Assembly (NCBI GenBank): GCA_963853835.1 | Contig: OY970820.1 | Location: 32,760,873 to 32,824,872, forward strand | Direction: 5' to 3' | Length of the DNA: 64,000 nucleotides | Source: Calendula officinalis | Taxonomy: Eukaryota > Streptophyta > Magnoliopsida > Asterales > Asteraceae | Part shown: piece by piece, positions 1 to 11,094 of the stretch | How positions within the stretch are numbered: position 1 is the stretch's first letter | Layout of the letters: every line of letters begins with the position of its first letter | Translations under genes and position numbers: made by a program | Notes under the pieces: generated by a model | What the model was told of the DNA's origin: nothing | Databases searched by the model: none | What the model saw: the letters and a program-made list of their open reading frames with translations, nothing else

Positions 1-100
1 CTGATTATCTAAAAATCCAGTAGATAAATTGACCAAAAATTAAAATTCCTGTAATAAACTTATGTTAATACAATAATACTAAATTTATAATAAATTGCAG

Positions 101-1882
101 AAAGTAAATCAGCAAATGATAGAAGCAAAGACCAACCGGTTGTTGCAACAATTTCATCAACTACAACTACCACAAGTACAGCAGAAAGCAATTCATCAAC
201 CCAAAAACTGGAAGAAGAACTGAAAATTGCTTCCCGATTAAGGAAATTTGCTTTTAATGATTTAAAAATGGCAACCCGGAATTTTAGGCCCGAAAGTCTT
301 CTTGGTGAAGGTGGGTTCGGGTGTGTATTTAAAGGATGGATTGAAGAAAATGGGACCGCACCCGTGAAACCGGGCACGGGCCTTACGGTTGCGGTTAAAA
401 CCCTTAATCATGACGGGCTTCAGGGCCATAAAGAATGGCTGGTTAGACTCTTTTTATTTGTTTTTTTAAGTAAATTACATATTTAGTCCCTAAATTTAAA
501 AATTTATAATACCAACGATCCCTATTAGGGACAATTGATGTTACAAGTTTCAAAATTAGGGACTATCTGTGTAATAAAAAAGTCGATGGAAGGAATCAAT
601 ATTTTCATATAAACCAGTGGGACGATTTATGTAATTTACACTTGTTTTTATTTTCACTTTAACTTTTTTAATTGTGATATTGTGTTGCTTATTAAACTTT
701 TTGTGTTAATATGAAATATGATATTATTTGCAGGCAGAAGTAAATTACTTAGGTGATCTAATTCACCCAAATTTGGTTAAATTGATCGGTTATTGCATTG
801 AAGATGATCAACGGTTGTTAGCATATGAATTCATGCCTCGAGGGAGCTTGGAAAATCATTTGTTTAGAAGTAAGTTGATTTCTACTTATTAATTATCATA
901 ATTATTTACAAAATGTTATTAATTAATTTACATAAATTATTTGTAATTTTGTAGGGTCTTTACCTCTACCATGGTCAATCAGAATGAAAATTGCATTTGG
1001 GGCTGCAAAGGGTCTTGCTTTTCTCCATGAAGAAGCAAAAAAGCCCGTGATTTATCGCGATTTTAAAACCTCCAATATTTTACTAGATGCGGTAAAGCTG
1101 TAAACTTTTCTTGATTTTAATCACGGGTTTTTCGTCTTTTTTATTAAATTAGTTTTTTTCTTTCAGGAATATAATGCAAAACTTTCTGATTTTGGTCTGG
1201 CCAAAGATGCTCCAGAGGGTGATAAAACTCATGTATCTACACGAGTTATGGGAACGTACGGTTATGCAGCCCCTGAATATGTCATGACAGGTTTGACTTT
1301 AAATCGTTGACTTTTTTTCTCGCGTTTGTGTTGACCGTTTTTGGTTGCTATTATGTAGGGCATCTTACTGCAAAGAGTGATGTATATAGTTTTGGTGTCG
1401 TTTTGCTTGAAATGTTGACCGGAAGAAGGTCAATGGACAAAAACCGCCCAAATGGTGAGCACAATCTTGTTGAGTGGGCCCGCCCCCATTTAGGAGAGAG
1501 AAGAAAATTCTATAAACTGATTGACCCGCGTCTCGATGGTCACTTCTCAATTAAAGGGTCCCAAAAAGCAGCCCATTTGGCGGCCCGTTGCTTAAGCCGT
1601 GACCCGAAAGTCAGACCGCTTATGAGTGAAGTTGTTGAATCTTTAAAACCATTGCCAGCCCTAAAAGACATGGCCAGCTCATCATACTACTTTCAAACCA
1701 TCCAATCCGAACGGGTCCGGTCGAGCCCAAACGGGCGAAACGGGGCCAGGAATCAAAACGGGTCGCTTTCAAGAAACGGGTCACAGCATCCGAGAAGTCT
1801 CTCGATTTCTAGTAGCACGCGGGCATCGCCTTTTCATCAGCAGTTGACACAAAACTCACCAAAACCGATTGAGAAGCAGTAG
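101..1882 (+). CDS. Receptor-like cytoplasmic kinase, RLCK-VII / PBL34-like (3' part; first exon outside window)
   Basis: Ser/Thr protein kinase of the plasma-membrane-associated RLCK-VII class, which relays immune or developmental receptor signals. Exons: 101-441, 734-869, 955-1091, 1167-1290 and 1359-1882, all with GT/AG introns and one continuous frame of 419 residues ending in TAG. The 5' exon, expected to carry the N-terminal acylation site, lies before the window. Visible in order: a Ser/Thr-rich linker, the glycine loop GEGGFGCVFKG, the VAVK lysine, the catalytic loop VIYRDFKTSN, SDFGLAKD, the APE motif, the alpha-F segment SDVYSFGVVLLE, and a Ser/Asn-rich tail rich in NG and SS. YRD in place of HRD is normal for this class, so the kinase should be active. 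Similarity to PBL34/35/36 is from family knowledge; the exact orthologue is not resolved. Confidence 0.93.
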
Positions 1883-2751
1883 TGAAAAAGGCGTGTTTTG
1901 TATTGCTTATTATCGGTTTAATTTCTTAGTATTGTTATTATTAATTTTTTCTCTGGTTTTTAAAATTTAGTTCTAAAGCAGTATAAGAAACAACAGAAAC
2001 AGATGTGGAATTTATGTTGTTGCGATGAATTTAGAATGATCATGCACTGTAATTTATGAGGAGATCTCAAGTTTTTTAAGAACAATTTTCTGCTACAAAA
2101 ATGATGGTTACATCTTCAAGAAACAATTTGCTTTCAAGCTCTCTTTTTTTGTCATAACTTTGTGTGTAGTGTAAACTTATCATAACTTTTTAACAAATTG
2201 GATTAATAGTTTAATCCTTAAACTTTAATCTCATTTTTGTTTTAACTATTTAACCTTTTTTTAATGTACTTATCTTTATTATTATTATTATTATTATTAT
2301 TATTGTTATTAATATATCTAGTAAAAAAAGTTAAGAGGTTAAAGCGAAAACTGGGTCAAAGTTTGAGAATTAAACTACTATTAGCAAAAATATTCTATCT
2401 TCTAATCTAAAATTACTAGTAAAAAGTAGTGTACTGCTTTTTGGATTTTTTTAATATAAATTTATGATGTAAAATCAAGTATAATAATTTAAAAGGCAAA
2501 TACCTGATGATTTAACAATAAATCTAACTACAAAATTAGAGAAGATGATCAACCCAATTTAATAAATGTGTCTCAGCTTAAACAGCAACTGTTAACAATG
2601 AGACCAAATAAATGTTAAAATTTTACAAAAGAAAATAAAAATGGCAGCCAAAGTCCTCAAGGAGCTACACTTAACACCATAATAACCCCTTGACAACAAT
2701 CTCAATGTGAAAAATCACCTTATTTTACTAATAATAAAACATTTTCATTTT
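1883..2751. other. Spacer between two converging genes, with a TTA microsatellite
   Basis: The kinase gene and the porin gene converge here, so this stretch should hold both 3' UTRs. It is AT-rich. A (TTA)n microsatellite of about ten units lies near 2276-2304. I see no other gene or element. Confidence 0.7.
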
Positions 2752-4479
2752 TCAAGGCTTTAAAGCGAGAGCAAGTCCAACTTTTGCACTCTTTTCAATT
2801 GCCCGAGTGTCCACCTCGCCCGAAATAGTAAACAAAGATTTCGGGCGCCACTCATGCTGCAACAGAGCACTTGCAATCCCAGAATTGTTGACCCGGGCTT
2901 TGACCGAGGTCAACGGGTCAAGTGAATGCTGGGTCCCGAATGTTAGAGTATTCTCATTGCTCGAGAACCCGTGAGTCAACTCTGCACCGACAGCTGTGTT
3001 GGTCAACGGGCTCACTGTGTGGTAGTAGGAAGCAGTTACACTGTCCGCTTTATCATTCCTGTACAATTCACACATTATTAGTTTCAAGGATTAAACCTTC
3101 AATTAATGAAAGTTTGAGGATTAAAACATAAATACTCACAGTGTCAAGGATGCAATGAGGTCAGAAGTTGAGAAACTTAATGCTGCATTATATTTGGTGA
3201 AATTTCCAGAAGCAGTATCGAAAGAAACATCGGTTCCAATTGCAACTGTGTTGTTTCCAGCTACACCAGAGAAGTTGACTATCGGGCTAGCGGTCAAACC
3301 AATACTGGTACTAATTCCTGCATTCTCATGCAAGTATTGAAGTTCAACCTGTAACCAAACACACATGAAGCAAACCATTATTATAAAAAAAAAGAATATT
3401 GAAAATAGAAATTAATAACTAACATACCTTGCCAGATTTCTGATCAGGAGCAACAAAAGTGAGGATGGTTTTTAGCCCAGGTGCAGCTTCATCGATTGTG
3501 AAAGTTGTGAATAGCTACATTACATGATTGTTGTATTATTAGATGTTTATATATTATTTGAATATAAGTGTAACAGAATATAGTTATGTTGTTACCTTTG
3601 AGTTTGTGTCAACTTTGAAATCAGTTGTGATGTTTTTGTTGACCAGTTTAGTGCTGACATCTGCCAGATAGGACTCGCCTTTCTTAACTCCTGATGAAGT
3701 AATAGCCTGAAATATTGTAGATAATTTTGGAAACATAAGTAAGATTTTTAGAAACTGTTTACTACTTTATACAACAAGCTTTTTATGATCAATTAGAACT
3801 GAACATGAAGCTCAAGTTTTTATATAAATACAGCTTAGGACATCGATTATAATAAGAGATAAGTGAAAAGCAAAAATATACTCCTAGAAAGCAGGGGAAT
3901 TTGCAGGTTGCTATAAATAGATGAAGCATATACAGCAAAAACACTTGTATAAACTGTAATTAGTCATCTTTATAATAGTATACCTAACACTTTGGATTCA
4001 TTTTTTTTATCACATACCGAAATTAATCAGAAACAATTGTGTATTCCTATGCTCATATACAAAATTATATTCAGTAGATATACAGGGGGGAGAGAGAGAG
4101 GGAGAGAGAGAGAGAGCTTACGACTCCATTGGCGGTGTAGGTAGTGATAGAAAACTTATGGTCGTTTTGGTAATCCTTATACAGAAGATCTGTAACACCG
4201 ATTCAATAATCAATATATATGCAAAAACACATACACACACACATTTGCAGCATATACGAACAGACATGTAAAATCGGAAACAAACACGATGAAAAACTAA
4301 CAAACAATTCCTCAAAATGAGTTACAATATATAAAATCTAACAACAAACACACACAGAAACCGAATCGAATCAGACGTAAACAGATTGATAATGATAATG
4401 TATAGAAAGTGCGAAAATTGATGGAATTACCTCTGGCTTTTTTGCCGATATCGGGATATAGACCTGGACCTTTTCCCAT
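2752..4479 (-). CDS. Mitochondrial outer-membrane porin, voltage-dependent anion channel (VDAC)
   Basis: Beta-barrel channel of the mitochondrial outer membrane that passes metabolites such as ATP/ADP. On the minus strand the exons are 4479-4431, 4189-4122, 3706-3596, 3514-3428, 3348-3140 and 3058-2752. They sum to 831 nt, giving 276 residues plus TGA, the usual plant VDAC length. The start MGKGPGLYPDIG, the N-terminal helix running into KKARDLLYKDY, the porin GLK motif (PGLKTILTF) and the hydrophobic C-terminal strand (VGLALALKP) are all visible. All intron borders are GT/AG. I see no frameshift or premature stop, so the gene looks functional. Which VDAC paralogue it is cannot be told from here. 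Confidence 0.95.
4091..4116. repeat. (GA)n microsatellite in a VDAC intron
   Basis: An almost pure AG run immediately downstream of the donor of VDAC exon 2, on the intron side. On the transcribed strand it is a CT-rich tract right after the 5' splice site. Confidence 0.85.
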
Positions 4480-4710
4480 CGCTGTTCTTGTTGGAGAAAT
4501 TTGTGTGGATTTCAAGCACAAGGCAGACGAATAAATTGAATCGGAAATGAGTTGTTGGGCTGTACGTTTTTTTATTCTCAGTCGGACTGAGTTTGTGGAC
4601 CGTTGATCTCTTAATTTGTCATTTATTAGCCGCTGATTTTTTTCACAAAAGTCAAAAAATAACAATTTGCATTAAAATTCGCCACAATAATATAATCGTT
4701 TATTTTATTT

Positions 4711-4918
4711 GGGTTTTTCTAATATGTGCCCCTAGGCACATGTTTAGGTGCATTAACTCACTCAAAATTTCTATTAAAAAACTTCAAAATGCATTGAATA
4801 CATGTCTTTCAAAATGTAACTTATGAACTTTATTGATGACTATAACACTTTATAAGGAAATTTTGAGTGAGTTAATGCATCCTAACATGTGCCTAGGGGG
4901 CACATGTTAGAAAAACCC
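4711..4918. mobile_element. Foldback MITE, 208 bp with ~60-bp terminal inverted repeats
   Basis: The left end begins GGGTTTTTCTAATATGTGCC and the right end is its near-perfect reverse complement, finishing AAAAACCC. The arms run about 60 bp each (to about 4768 and from about 4858), with a short unrelated centre. ATTT flanks both sides (4707-4710 and 4919-4922), a possible target-site duplication. No coding potential. The superfamily is not assigned. It sits just upstream of the VDAC start. Confidence 0.75.
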
Positions 4919-4948
4919 ATTTTTATTTTTTACATAATTTTTATATTA

Positions 4949-5257
4949 CCTCCGTATCAAAATAAGAGATACACTTGAAAATTGTGGTTTTTCAAGTAAA
5001 AGATTAAAAATTGGTTTAAAATATATTAAAGTAGATATTTAGTGGATAATAAGTCACACTTCCTTTAAATGAAGTGATATTAATAATGTTTAAAAGTAAA
5101 AGTAGGGGTAAAAGGGTAATTTTACTTTATTTAAGTAAATAGTTAGTGGAGAATGAGTCGTATTTTTACCAAATAAAGTAAGTTTTGGAAGTGTATCACT
5201 TATTTTGTTACACCCCTAAATAAAAAAAGTATATCAGTTATTTTGATACAGAGGCAG
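4949..5257. mobile_element. Stowaway-like MITE with TA target site
   Basis: The terminal sequence CCTCCGTATCAAAATAA recurs in inverted form at the other end (TTATTTTGATACAGAGG followed by CAG), and TA flanks both sides (4947-4948 and 5258-5259). This is the layout of Tc1/mariner-related Stowaway MITEs. AT-rich interior without ORFs. Confidence 0.65.
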
Positions 5258-5259
5258 TA

Positions 5260-6253
5260 TCAATTTTTCTAAAAAAATCTCTAGGATACATATATCTTCT
5301 AAAATATGTATCTTTTTTATGTAATAAATAATTTATATATTAAGTATATTTAAGTAATATTAATAAATTCTAAATTTTATTATTTTAGAGTGTATATTAA
5401 ATATCGTGATCAATTTAAATAAAAAAAATTATATTCGTGAATTAGATGTCATGTCTTAAAGACACATATTAGAATTTTTTTTATTTATTTTTAATTTAAT
5501 TGTTTTAAACGGATATTTTTAATTGTTTATGGTCTTGATTTCAGTTCGTGGAGCTGCTTCATATTTTCGTTAAATAAATAATATATATTTAATAAAAAAT
5601 GGTTATTTTTGTTGAGTGCCGAACTTTAAAGGAATATGCTAATTTTGCACATGGTAGAAAAGAACATGAGAAGAATATGCTGCAGAAACCTACAATGTGC
5701 AATAAAGACCCCTTATAATATATTTGGAAATGCAAAATAGTACCACTACTTCTTATGTATAACACAAACGATCCCGTCATAATCTTCATTTTATATTCTT
5801 TTTCAAACTTCATATCATCATATGAGAGAATAACATCTCAGATATGTACACAATAACATATATAGACTAGATCTAAGAAACATTCACTTTCTCATACAAT
5901 CACGAAATGGTGGAAAGCATTTGACTCTTTATAACAACGTTTGGCTTTCAAATTGGATATCAAACCCTCAAACTTTGGCATATATGAAACCTACTACGGG
6001 TGGTATGTTTTAAAATTATACCCACTCATATTCAATCTTATTATTAATTCATACTCATAGTGGTTCCTTCGCTATAAATTATCCCTTTCTGGATGATACG
6101 TATGGCGACAACATTTGCCGTCTCTACAAATAGATATATGATGATAACTTGTCGTTGCTATAAGTTTGACCGAGATTCATTTTATACAAAGCCTAAACCG
6201 ACAACATTTTGTGAGTAAGTGTACTTTAGTGATGAGTGAAGAGATATGTAAAG
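5260..6253. other. AT-rich spacer, nothing recognised
   Basis: No ORF with protein-like features and no terminal repeats that I could pair. It ends at the target site of the copia element C1. Confidence 0.6.
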
Positions 6254-6258
6254 TTCTT

Positions 6259-6764
6259 TGTCAGGATTGATTAACCCAGAAGGATTAATTAATCACAGAT
6301 CTACAAACTATAAGAAGTTGCAGCGGATCAACACTTTAGTTTAATTGATTAAGAACGATGAATACTGTTAATGAATACGAATGTAAATAAGAACACAGTA
6401 ATTCACAAAAAGCTTCAATGTATATTAATGTTATCGATCAATACACACGTATGTTTACAATTCATAAGGAACTATATATACTAGTCCTTGAAGCCTAAAA
6501 TATTAACCTAGTTATTCTAGGATTCGATTACAATTGAATTACATACAGATATACATTCCTTAACTAACTATGCTAGAATCTCGTATACGATCAGCACCAA
6601 AAATAGACGTCAGTACTGTTTGCCATCATCAGTAGTAGACTTGAGATCAGTAGCATCAGTAGTAATTGCAGTTCTGCCCCATCAGTACTATTCTTCAGTA
6701 TGCATGAATCAGTACTAACTGCAGCATCAGTAATAGAATGTTATATCTGATTTACATCCCAACA
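6259..6764 (-). repeat. C1 3' LTR
   Basis: 506 bp with TG...CA ends. It differs from the other LTR at five sites. On the plus strand two copies of CAGTAGT (6630 and 6657) lie here; the second is mutated in the partner LTR. Confidence 0.95.
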
Positions 6765-6774
6765 ATCTTCCCTT
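6765..6774 (-). other. C1 polypurine tract
   Basis: On the minus strand AAGGGAAGAT lies directly before the 3' LTR, the place where plus-strand DNA synthesis is primed. Confidence 0.8.
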
Positions 6775-6862
6775 AAACTTATTAATTCTCTTTGAATTAA
6801 TCAAGTTTCTTTTGCTCTTCATTCTTCTTAGCTTGTTCTTCTAATAATTTAGCTCTTCTTTG

Positions 6863-9800
6863 TTAGCCTTCAACGGTTCTTTGATTTTGCAGCTTTCTTT
6901 GAGCAATAATATACTTGCTGTTTCTTTTAATAAAATAATTAAGTTTGTCATGAAACATTACATCATCATAGGGTTTCATCATTGTGTTTGTGTATAACTG
7001 ATACATAGTTTCTTCAGAATGTTGATATTCCTTTTCATATAAGTATAATTCACAGTTTTTGCTTGATCTTTCAAAGAAGTACATATTCACTGTGGGAAGC
7101 ACATTCCAAGCATACACATTTTCTTTGTTTGAGAATATTTCAGGATATTTGTCTGGATAAAATGCAACATCTATCATTTTGGTTAAGTATCCAGCTCCTG
7201 AGTTCTTCCATGACTTCTTGGTCATTCTTGGTTTGCCTATGATTAGTACTTTAATAATATCAGCTATACTACAAGACATAACTAATGGTTTCCAACCAGT
7301 GAATCTTTGAACTGATTTGTCTTGTCTTATGATTTCAATAGCATCACCAACCATCCTCCAATTTATGATTGGATTATCTTCAATAGGAGCAACAGGAGTA
7401 TCAAATACCTGTATTTCCTGTTTTTTTTCTTTCTTTGTTCTGTTTCAGGTTCATCTCCTTTTCTTTTCTTAGGAGGTATTGAAGGTTCCCCAGTTATTGG
7501 TGTTCTAGTGAGGATTATTGTGGGATCTATTTCAACTAATACTTTTTCCTTTTCAGCTTCAACTTCCATTTCTGCTAGTTCTTTCTTCTTGACAGTACAA
7601 TATTTGTCTACTATTGTAATCATTTTCATTCTACCAAAAGATTTAGCACTATGTCCCTTTGACTTCAAAAAGTCAATCATCTTCTTTTTCTATTCAAATA
7701 TATCATCTGGTAGATCAGCCTTTTCTCTTTTACATTCGGCTACAAGGTCTTCAAGACAATTTAAGTGTTCTTCTTCTATCTTTCTTTGTCTTTCAAATTC
7801 TGCCTTTTGACCTTCTACCAGGACTCCTTCTATCTGTGGAATTTGTACTTCAGCTTCTTGATTTTCAGGATTGTTTAATCTTTCTTTTTCAGCCTTTTTC
7901 TTGTCTTCAAGAGCTTGAGTTTTAGCAACTTTTCTCAAGTACCATATCCTGTTCACCTTCTATTTATCTTGTTTAGCAGGTCTGACATGATTTATTTTGT
8001 TTACCATGTAGTGACCTAAGGCTCTGTTTGGATAATCATCATCAAACTTTTCTTTTCCTTTTCCAATTCAGGCTGCTAGAGGAGGTGGAGTGTACTTCAT
8101 ATCAAGAACAGGAGTGAACACAATTGATGGAGAGAATAGATGAATTTTATTCTCTGGAAGTATTTTGGGGTGTGGGGGAAGTTCACATTCATCAACTTCA
8201 TACCAATTCACATTGTCATCAATGTCAGGTATGACAAGTGGTTGTTCTGGTGTTTTAGGTTTTGTAACAATTATGATCTGTTCTCTTTCAAGGACCTCTG
8301 GAATTTCTTCATCTTCTTCTTCAGTAGTAACCAAGGTGGTTTCTACTGGTGTGATTGCTACTGGTGTACTTTCTGGTTCATACACCACAACTTGTTGATT
8401 TTCATTTACTACTGGTGAGGTTGCTATTGGAGTTACTACTGCTAGCGCATCAGTAGTATCCATAAACTCTTCTTCTGGTGCATTTACTACTGGAGTTTCT
8501 TTTTCTTCAATAGGGTCAGTAGTAACAACCTCTTGATCCTTGTTTTCTTCAATTTCCATTGGATCAGTAGTCTCAATGACTTCAGTAGCAACTGGTGAGT
8601 TTATTTGTTCTGCAGTTTGTGATTGGTTTGCAGACACAAATACATCCTCATCCAGGTTTTCCATTTCTTTATACAGGTTCTCACCAACACTTTGACCTGT
8701 TTCACCATGGACCTCTTTTAAGTTTAGAAGGGCTGCTGCTGCTATTGATTGATCAATCATCCCTTGAATTTGATCTTTCTCCCCCTTAGTGATCTCAACT
8801 TGTTGAGCCTCACTAGCATCAATTTTTCTTTGTAGTTTCCTGATCAAATTTGATTGCTTTTGAAGCCTATGCTCGAACCTCTTCTGTCTTGTGTTCAAGG
8901 TTTTAATGTAATGCTTCATGTAGGTCATGGTTTTCCCTTGATTATTCAGTAAATTTAGACAATTTTGTACAGTGGTTTTAAGGTTTTCCTTCCTATCCGT
9001 CAATTTTGTGTGTTTAATACTGCCCTCAGCCCATTTGGGTGGATCATTGGGCTCATTTTGTACATTGGTTTGAAGGTTTTCCATCCTATCCGTCAATTCA
9101 GTTTGGTCAGTTCTACCCTTATCACTTCTTGGTGATAAATTGGGTTGTTTGGACACTCTCTTCTTCCTAGAAGAAGCAGTAGTGCCCCCCCTTGTGGTTT
9201 CTTGGCACCGGGGTCCTCTCAGTAACTCCTCAAATTCTGATGCATCACTGAGAGTTGCCGAGGTCTGGGTCCTAATTATGTTCTCACTAGCCTGTGCACC
9301 CACCTTTGGGGCATCAGTAGCGAGAGCCCTTTCCTCATGCCCTCTCTCCTCCTTGGAGGACAACTCTTGGAGTCTGGGGTTTGACTCAATTGGTCCCCCG
9401 GTGTCCTTTAAGGAAGATTTCTTCCTTTTATAAGTTTTAGAAATTTGTTTGGCAACGGTCTGGTCTTCCTCAGAGTGAAGAGTAGCACTCTGGGGAGTAA
9501 TATCATGTACCTGGGACACATTCAGGACATTTGTGGGTTCATTTGTTTGAGTGGACTGAATGGGTGGTGTTTGGGCTGTATTTAGTGGTGGAGTTGGTTG
9601 GGGTTCAATTGGGCGACTTGAACCTTCTCCAGTAGGAGGTTGATCATAGATCATGTTTTGGAATAATGGAGTATCTTTTCCAGAAAAATTAAACCTTTTT
9701 CTCATATTTGCATACACCTTTTTGTTTAACTCTGGTGTAATAAAAATGTTTTTAGGAATAGAAAGATTTTGTAATTCACAGTTTATTATATGAGTTAGGA

Positions 9801-10413
9801 ATCTTGGATACATTAAAAATTTTGAGGATGATAAATTTCCAAGCATTCCTTCAAAAATTATATTTGAAAAATTGAAGACTTGTCCCGTGCTCAGACAAAC
9901 AACAGCAGAAGCTATTGACTTGTTGAACTCATTCCAAGTGCTTCTTTTTGGAGAGATGCAATGTTGAATAGTATGCACTAAAAATTTTCATTGGGGTGAA
10001 AGAAGATCCTTTTGAAATGTGACAATGTCTAATCTTCCTTCATACCCCATTTTTTGTAAAACATCAACAAGATCCTCCTTTGGTAAAGAAAACATACCTG
10101 ACTCATCATTGAGTTGAAGATGGTGTCTGATTGTTTCTTCAGTGATAGTGATAGACTTTCCATCTATAGCTGATTGGATCTTGGATATGTTTGAATCTTC
10201 AGTTCTTTCATCATTTGTCCAGAAATCAATGAGATGTTGTTCATATGCACTGGGATTGATGGTTAAAGCAAACTTTATTGGAGAGTTTTTCAGAAACATG
10301 ATTATAGGACGAAAGTCCTATGTGCCATCAGGGTTTCTTAGAAAGGCACACATGTTATGAAATTCAGAGAATTTAAGATCGGTTTTAACTGTAAGGGATT
10401 TTAGGGTTGCCAT
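6863..10413 (-). pseudogene. C1 extra (env-position) 3' ORF, decayed
   Basis: One long minus-strand frame begins at ATG 10413 (MATLKSLTVKTDLKF) and stays in the same frame to about 7420, interrupted by five stops: TAG 10320-10318, TGA 9990-9988, TGA 8070-8068, TAG 7962-7960 and TAG 7692-7690. A one-base slip in an A-rich run (7422-7441) then leads into a last open part, 7354-6863. The first ~230 residues form a conserved globular part; then come a Pro/Thr/Gln-rich stretch, a Lys-rich charged region, a coiled coil (around 8950-8780), an acidic Thr/Val-rich region and a Lys/Glu-rich coiled coil. ORFs like this follow pol in Asteraceae copia elements and are sometimes auto-named after synaptobrevin or longin; I see no basis for that name. 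Function unknown. Confidence 0.75.
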
Positions 10414-11094
10414 TGTGCTTGATTTTGATCTTTTGATATGAATCTTTCAGAGAGAGTGGTCGTTTTGGCAAGAATTTCAAGTTTGTGAAAGGAATTGAGT
10501 TGTTACTGATGCAGGGTTTTGATCGGATTTTGCAGAGATTAGGGTTTAGCGTAGGGTTTATCGAATCGAGGAGAAGATAATGCTAAACTAATCTCAGTCT
10601 GCTATTTATATTTTTCGATTTAACCTGCAAAATGACCGAAATATCCTTCGAATAATAACACAACGGCTATTTTCATGAGGGTCAGTAATGTAATTTATGT
10701 ATTTGAAGGATAACGGTATATCAGTAGTAACTAAGTGTCAGTAGTAACCATTGTTTTTATACTTAACCTAATTCTACTGAGAAACCCTATCAGTACTAAA
10801 TTGTAGTAGAAGCATACGATCAGTAGTAATAAATAACCAGTAGTAAAATAAATAAAATTGTACAAAACACTTTACAAATTATTTTCTTTTGAGACTTAAC
10901 TTATTAAAATCATTCCAATACTGCTAACCAAAAAAGGTGAATCTTCCTACATCAAATGCTTTTGTAAAAAGGTCTGCCAATTGATTGTCAGTATGAATTT
11001 TCTCTACTCTAATTAATTTTTTTTTCATTGCAATCTCTTATAAAATGAAATCTAATTTCAATGTGTTTTGTTTTAGATTGTTTTACTGGATTAT
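10414..11094 (-). other. C1 spacer between pol and the extra ORF
   Basis: The end of RNase H continues out of frame to about 10920. The rest is non-coding and holds four CAGTAGT heptamers between 10722 and 10845, shortly before the extra ORF. In Sireviruses the downstream ORF needs its own expression route, so splice or promoter signals could lie here; none is certain. Confidence 0.55.

Noticed and set aside
1020..1091. YRD in place of HRD in the kinase catalytic loop, suggesting a dead kinase
   Set aside because: VIYRDFKTSNILLD is the normal sequence of RLCK-VII kinases; the Asp, Lys and DFG are all present.
9140..9433. Plus-strand 97-residue ORF with hydrophobic segments
   Set aside because: A shadow of the extra ORF of C1 on the other strand; no start context or homology.
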